In this document: piece by piece, positions 5,805-7,650 of the stretch
Layout of the letters: every line of letters begins with the position of its first letter
How positions within the stretch are numbered: the first letter of the stretch is position 1
NCBI GenBank assembly: GCA_049522565.1
Contig: JBEKNT010000344.1
Span: 1 to 7,650 of the forward strand
Reading direction: 5' to 3'
Origin: JASHVB01 sp049522565
Lineage (GTDB): Bacteria; Pseudomonadota; Alphaproteobacteria; Acetobacterales; Acetobacteraceae
DNA length: 7,650 nucleotides
Notes under the pieces: model-generated
Seen by the model: the letters and a program-made list of their open reading frames with translations, nothing else
What the model was told of the DNA's origin: nothing
Databases searched by the model: none
Translations under genes and position numbers: made by a program

Positions 5805-7603
5805 CGCGTGTCGCTTTCCAGGGTGGATAGATCGCCTTCCGGCAGGCCGAGTTCGCGTGCCTTGAGCAAACGCCGCATGATCTTGCCGCTGCGCGTACGC
5901 GGCAGGCCGGGAGAGAACTCGATCTCCTTCGGCGCCACCACGGCACCCAGCCGCTTGCGCGCATGGCCGAGCAAGTCGCGGCGCAACGCCTCGGACGGCG
6001 TGAAGCCGGGCTTCAGCGCGACGAACGCCTTGACGATCTCGCCCGCCATCGGGTCCGGCTTGCCGATCACCCCGGCCTCGGCGACCGCCGGGTGTTCCAT
6101 CAGCGCGCTCTCGACCTCGAACGGGCCGATCAGGTGGCCGGAGGATTTGATCACGTCGTCGGCGCGGCCGACGAACCAGTAGTAGCCCTCGGCATCGCGC
6201 ATCGCGAGGTCGCCGGTCAGGTACCAAGGCCCGGCGAAGCATTTGCGGTAGCGTTCCTCCTCATGCAGGTAACCGCGCAGCATCGATGGCCAGCCGGCCT
6301 TCAGCGCGAGTTCGCCTTCGACCATCGGCGCGTCGATCGGCGTGACGCTGCCGTCGTCGTTGCGCCGCACGACGGCGGCCTCGATGCCGGGGAGCGGCCG
6401 GCCCATCGAGCCCGGCTTCACATCCATCGCCGCGAAATTGGCGACCATGATGCCGCCGGTTTCGGTCTGCCACCAATTGTCGTGGAACGGCATGCCGAAC
6501 GCCTGCATGCCCCAGACCACCGCCTCGGGGTTCAGCGGCTCGCCGACGCTGGCCATGAAGCGCAGCGCCGCGAGGTCGGTGCCGCGCACCGCCTCGACCC
6601 CGAGCTTCATCATCATGCGGATCGCGGTCGGCGCGGTGTACCAGACGCTGACTTTCTCGTCTTGCAGGATGCCGTACCAGGTCGGCGCGTCGAACTCCGC
6701 TTCCACGACAACGCTGGTCACGCCATTGGTCAGCGGCGCGATGATGCCGTAGCTGGTCCCGGTGACCCAGCCCGGATCGGCGGTGCACCAGAAGATGTCG
6801 TCGTCGTGCAGGTCGAGGGCGTAATGGCCGGTGATGTGATGCGTCACCACCGCCTCGTGCACATGGATCGCGCCTTTCGGCTTGCCGGTGGTGCCGCTGG
6901 TGAAATGCAGCAGCGCGCGATCCTGCGGATCGGTCGGCGGAATGACGAAATCGGCGCTTTGCCCATCCACCAGGCGGTGCCAGTCGAGCGTATCGGGCAC
7001 GTCGATCGCCGCGGCTTCCTCGGGCACCAGGATGACGTATTGCAGCGACGGCAACTGCGCGCGGAGCCCCGCCACCTTGCGGCGGTACAGCGGCTCGGTG
7101 GTCACCAGGACACGCCCGGCGCCGATGCCGATCCGGGTCGCCAACGGCTCCGGACCGAACGCGGAGAACAGCGGCGAGACGACGCATTTCGCCTTCAGCG
7201 CGCCGAGCACCGCGATGTACAACTCGGGGATGCGGCCGGCCAGCACGAAGACGCTTTCGCCCTCCGCGATGCCCAACTGGCGCAGGGCATTGGCGAAGCG
7301 ATTGGTTTCCGCGCGCAGGTCGCGATAGGTGAGGACGCGACGCGTCCCGGTGCGGCCGAGCCAGCGCAGTGCCGCGCGGTCGGCGAGCGGGCCGTTGGCG
7401 TGACGATCCACTGCCTCATGCGCGATGTTCAGGCCTTGCCCGTTGGGCAGCCCATCCAGTTGCGCGCGTGCCGCCGCCCAGGTGAAATCGCGGCAGGCCG
7501 CGGCGTAATCGGGCAGGTTAGGCGGCACGCGCAGCGCCGCGGGCTTGACGATGCGGGGATAGAGTTCGGTCAGCAACGGCCGTCCGGCCACCCGGTCGGA
7601 CAT
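5801..7603 (-). CDS. acsA: AMP-forming acetyl-CoA synthetase / short-chain acyl-CoA ligase
   Basis: A 600-residue ANL-superfamily ligase that activates a short carboxylic acid with ATP to acyl-AMP and then to an acyl thioester. Landmarks are the P-loop HFTSGTTGKPKGAIH (233-247); DPGWVTGTSYG (276-286); ASVGEPLNPE; DNWWQTETGG (375-384), where the tandem Trp is the feature that restricts acetyl-CoA synthetases to acetate or propionate; YLTGD (461-465); the hinge and A8 region GRADDVIKSSGHLIGP (479-494); and the C-terminal PRTRSGKIMRR (569-578), whose Lys574 is the catalytic lysine commonly controlled by acetylation. It is shorter than enteric Acs (about 650) and nearer the compact AcsA type (about 570). 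ATG 7603 is supported by GGAGGA 7 bases upstream. It is the first gene of the operon visible here. Acetate or propionate is the likely substrate; the final acceptor could be CoA or, speculatively, the operon's own carrier protein. Confidence 0.92.
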   Translation of the reverse strand: MSDRVAGRPLLTELYPRIVKPAALRVPPNLPDYAAACRDFTWAAARAQLDGLPNGQGLNIAHEAVDRHANGPLADRAALRWLGRTGTRRVLTYRDLRAETNRFANALRQLGIAEGESVFVLAGRIPELYIAVLGALKAKCVVSPLFSAFGPEPLATRIGIGAGRVLVTTEPLYRRKVAGLRAQLPSLQYVILVPEEAAAIDVPDTLDWHRLVDGQSADFVIPPTDPQDRALLHFTSGTTGKPKGAIHVHEAVVTHHITGHYALDLHDDDIFWCTADPGWVTGTSYGIIAPLTNGVTSVVVEAEFDAPTWYGILQDEKVSVWYTAPTAIRMMMKLGVEAVRGTDLAALRFMASVGEPLNPEAVVWGMQAFGMPFHDNWWQTETGGIMVANFAAMDVKPGSMGRPLPGIEAAVVRRNDDGSVTPIDAPMVEGELALKAGWPSMLRGYLHEEERYRKCFAGPWYLTGDLAMRDAEGYYWFVGRADDVIKSSGHLIGPFEVESALMEHPAVAEAGVIGKPDPMAGEIVKAFVALKPGFTPSEALRRDLLGHARKRLGAVVAPKEIEFSPGLPRTRSGKIMRRLLKARELGLPEGDLSTLESDTR

Positions 7604-7610
7604 GATGCGT

Positions 7611-7616
7611 TCCTCC
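7611..7616 (-). promoter_or_regulatory. Strong ribosome binding site for the acyl-CoA synthetase gene
   Basis: The minus strand reads GGAGGA here, 7 bases before the ATG at 7603. It is the strongest Shine-Dalgarno sequence seen in the operon and fixes the start. The 34 bases from 7617 to the window edge are too short to identify a promoter or an upstream gene. Confidence 0.8.
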
Positions 7617-7650
7617 GCTGAATTTACGAAACCTTAAGCTCCGGTGCGCG

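Noticed and set aside
5963..7621. A 552-codon rightward frame opposite the acyl-CoA synthetase, and a similar 457-codon frame at 4809-6182
   Set aside because: Both are rich in Arg, His and Ala with no domain likeness. The opposite strand has unmistakable family motifs throughout.

Overview
The window is very GC-rich and gene-dense. Its gene families and compact operon suggest an alphaproteobacterium, most likely of the Acetobacteraceae/Rhodospirillales type. That assignment is an inference from composition and protein style; there is no rRNA or other marker here.

Layout: positions 1-265 hold no convincing gene. They carry one large, almost perfect inverted repeat (16-123) of the dispersed extragenic palindrome type, then about 140 bases in which I see nothing except a possible N-terminal extension of the next gene. 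A GNAT acetyltransferase (266-772, +) faces an RraA-family aldolase/regulator-like protein (828-1538, -). A small methionine-rich protein of unknown function (about 1670-1945, +) starts divergently from the RraA gene. It ends 26 bases from the end of the main operon.

The main feature is a leftward operon filling 7603 down to 1972. In order of transcription it encodes an AMP-forming short-chain acyl-CoA (acetyl-CoA) synthetase, the E1 alpha and E1 beta subunits of a thiamine-dependent 2-oxoacid dehydrogenase, a lipoyl E2 acyltransferase, and a free-standing acyl carrier protein. The junctions acs/E1 alpha, E1 alpha/E1 beta and E2/ACP are all 4-base ATGA stop/start overlaps. The only apparent gap, 106 bases between E1 beta and E2, is exactly bridged by a 37-codon reading frame. 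That frame starts in an ATGA overlap with the E1 beta stop and ends in an ATGA overlap with the E2 start. It also contains a perfect 8-bp GC hairpin.

How the genes may work together: E1 would decarboxylate a 2-oxoacid (pyruvate or a close relative) and pass the acyl group to the E2 lipoyl arm. E2 would hand it to a thiol acceptor, normally CoA. The operon also encodes an acyl-activating ligase and a carrier protein, but the window has no dihydrolipoamide dehydrogenase (E3). It therefore looks like a specialised acyl-supply module rather than the housekeeping pyruvate dehydrogenase. Whether the acyl group ends on CoA or on the carrier protein cannot be decided from sequence.
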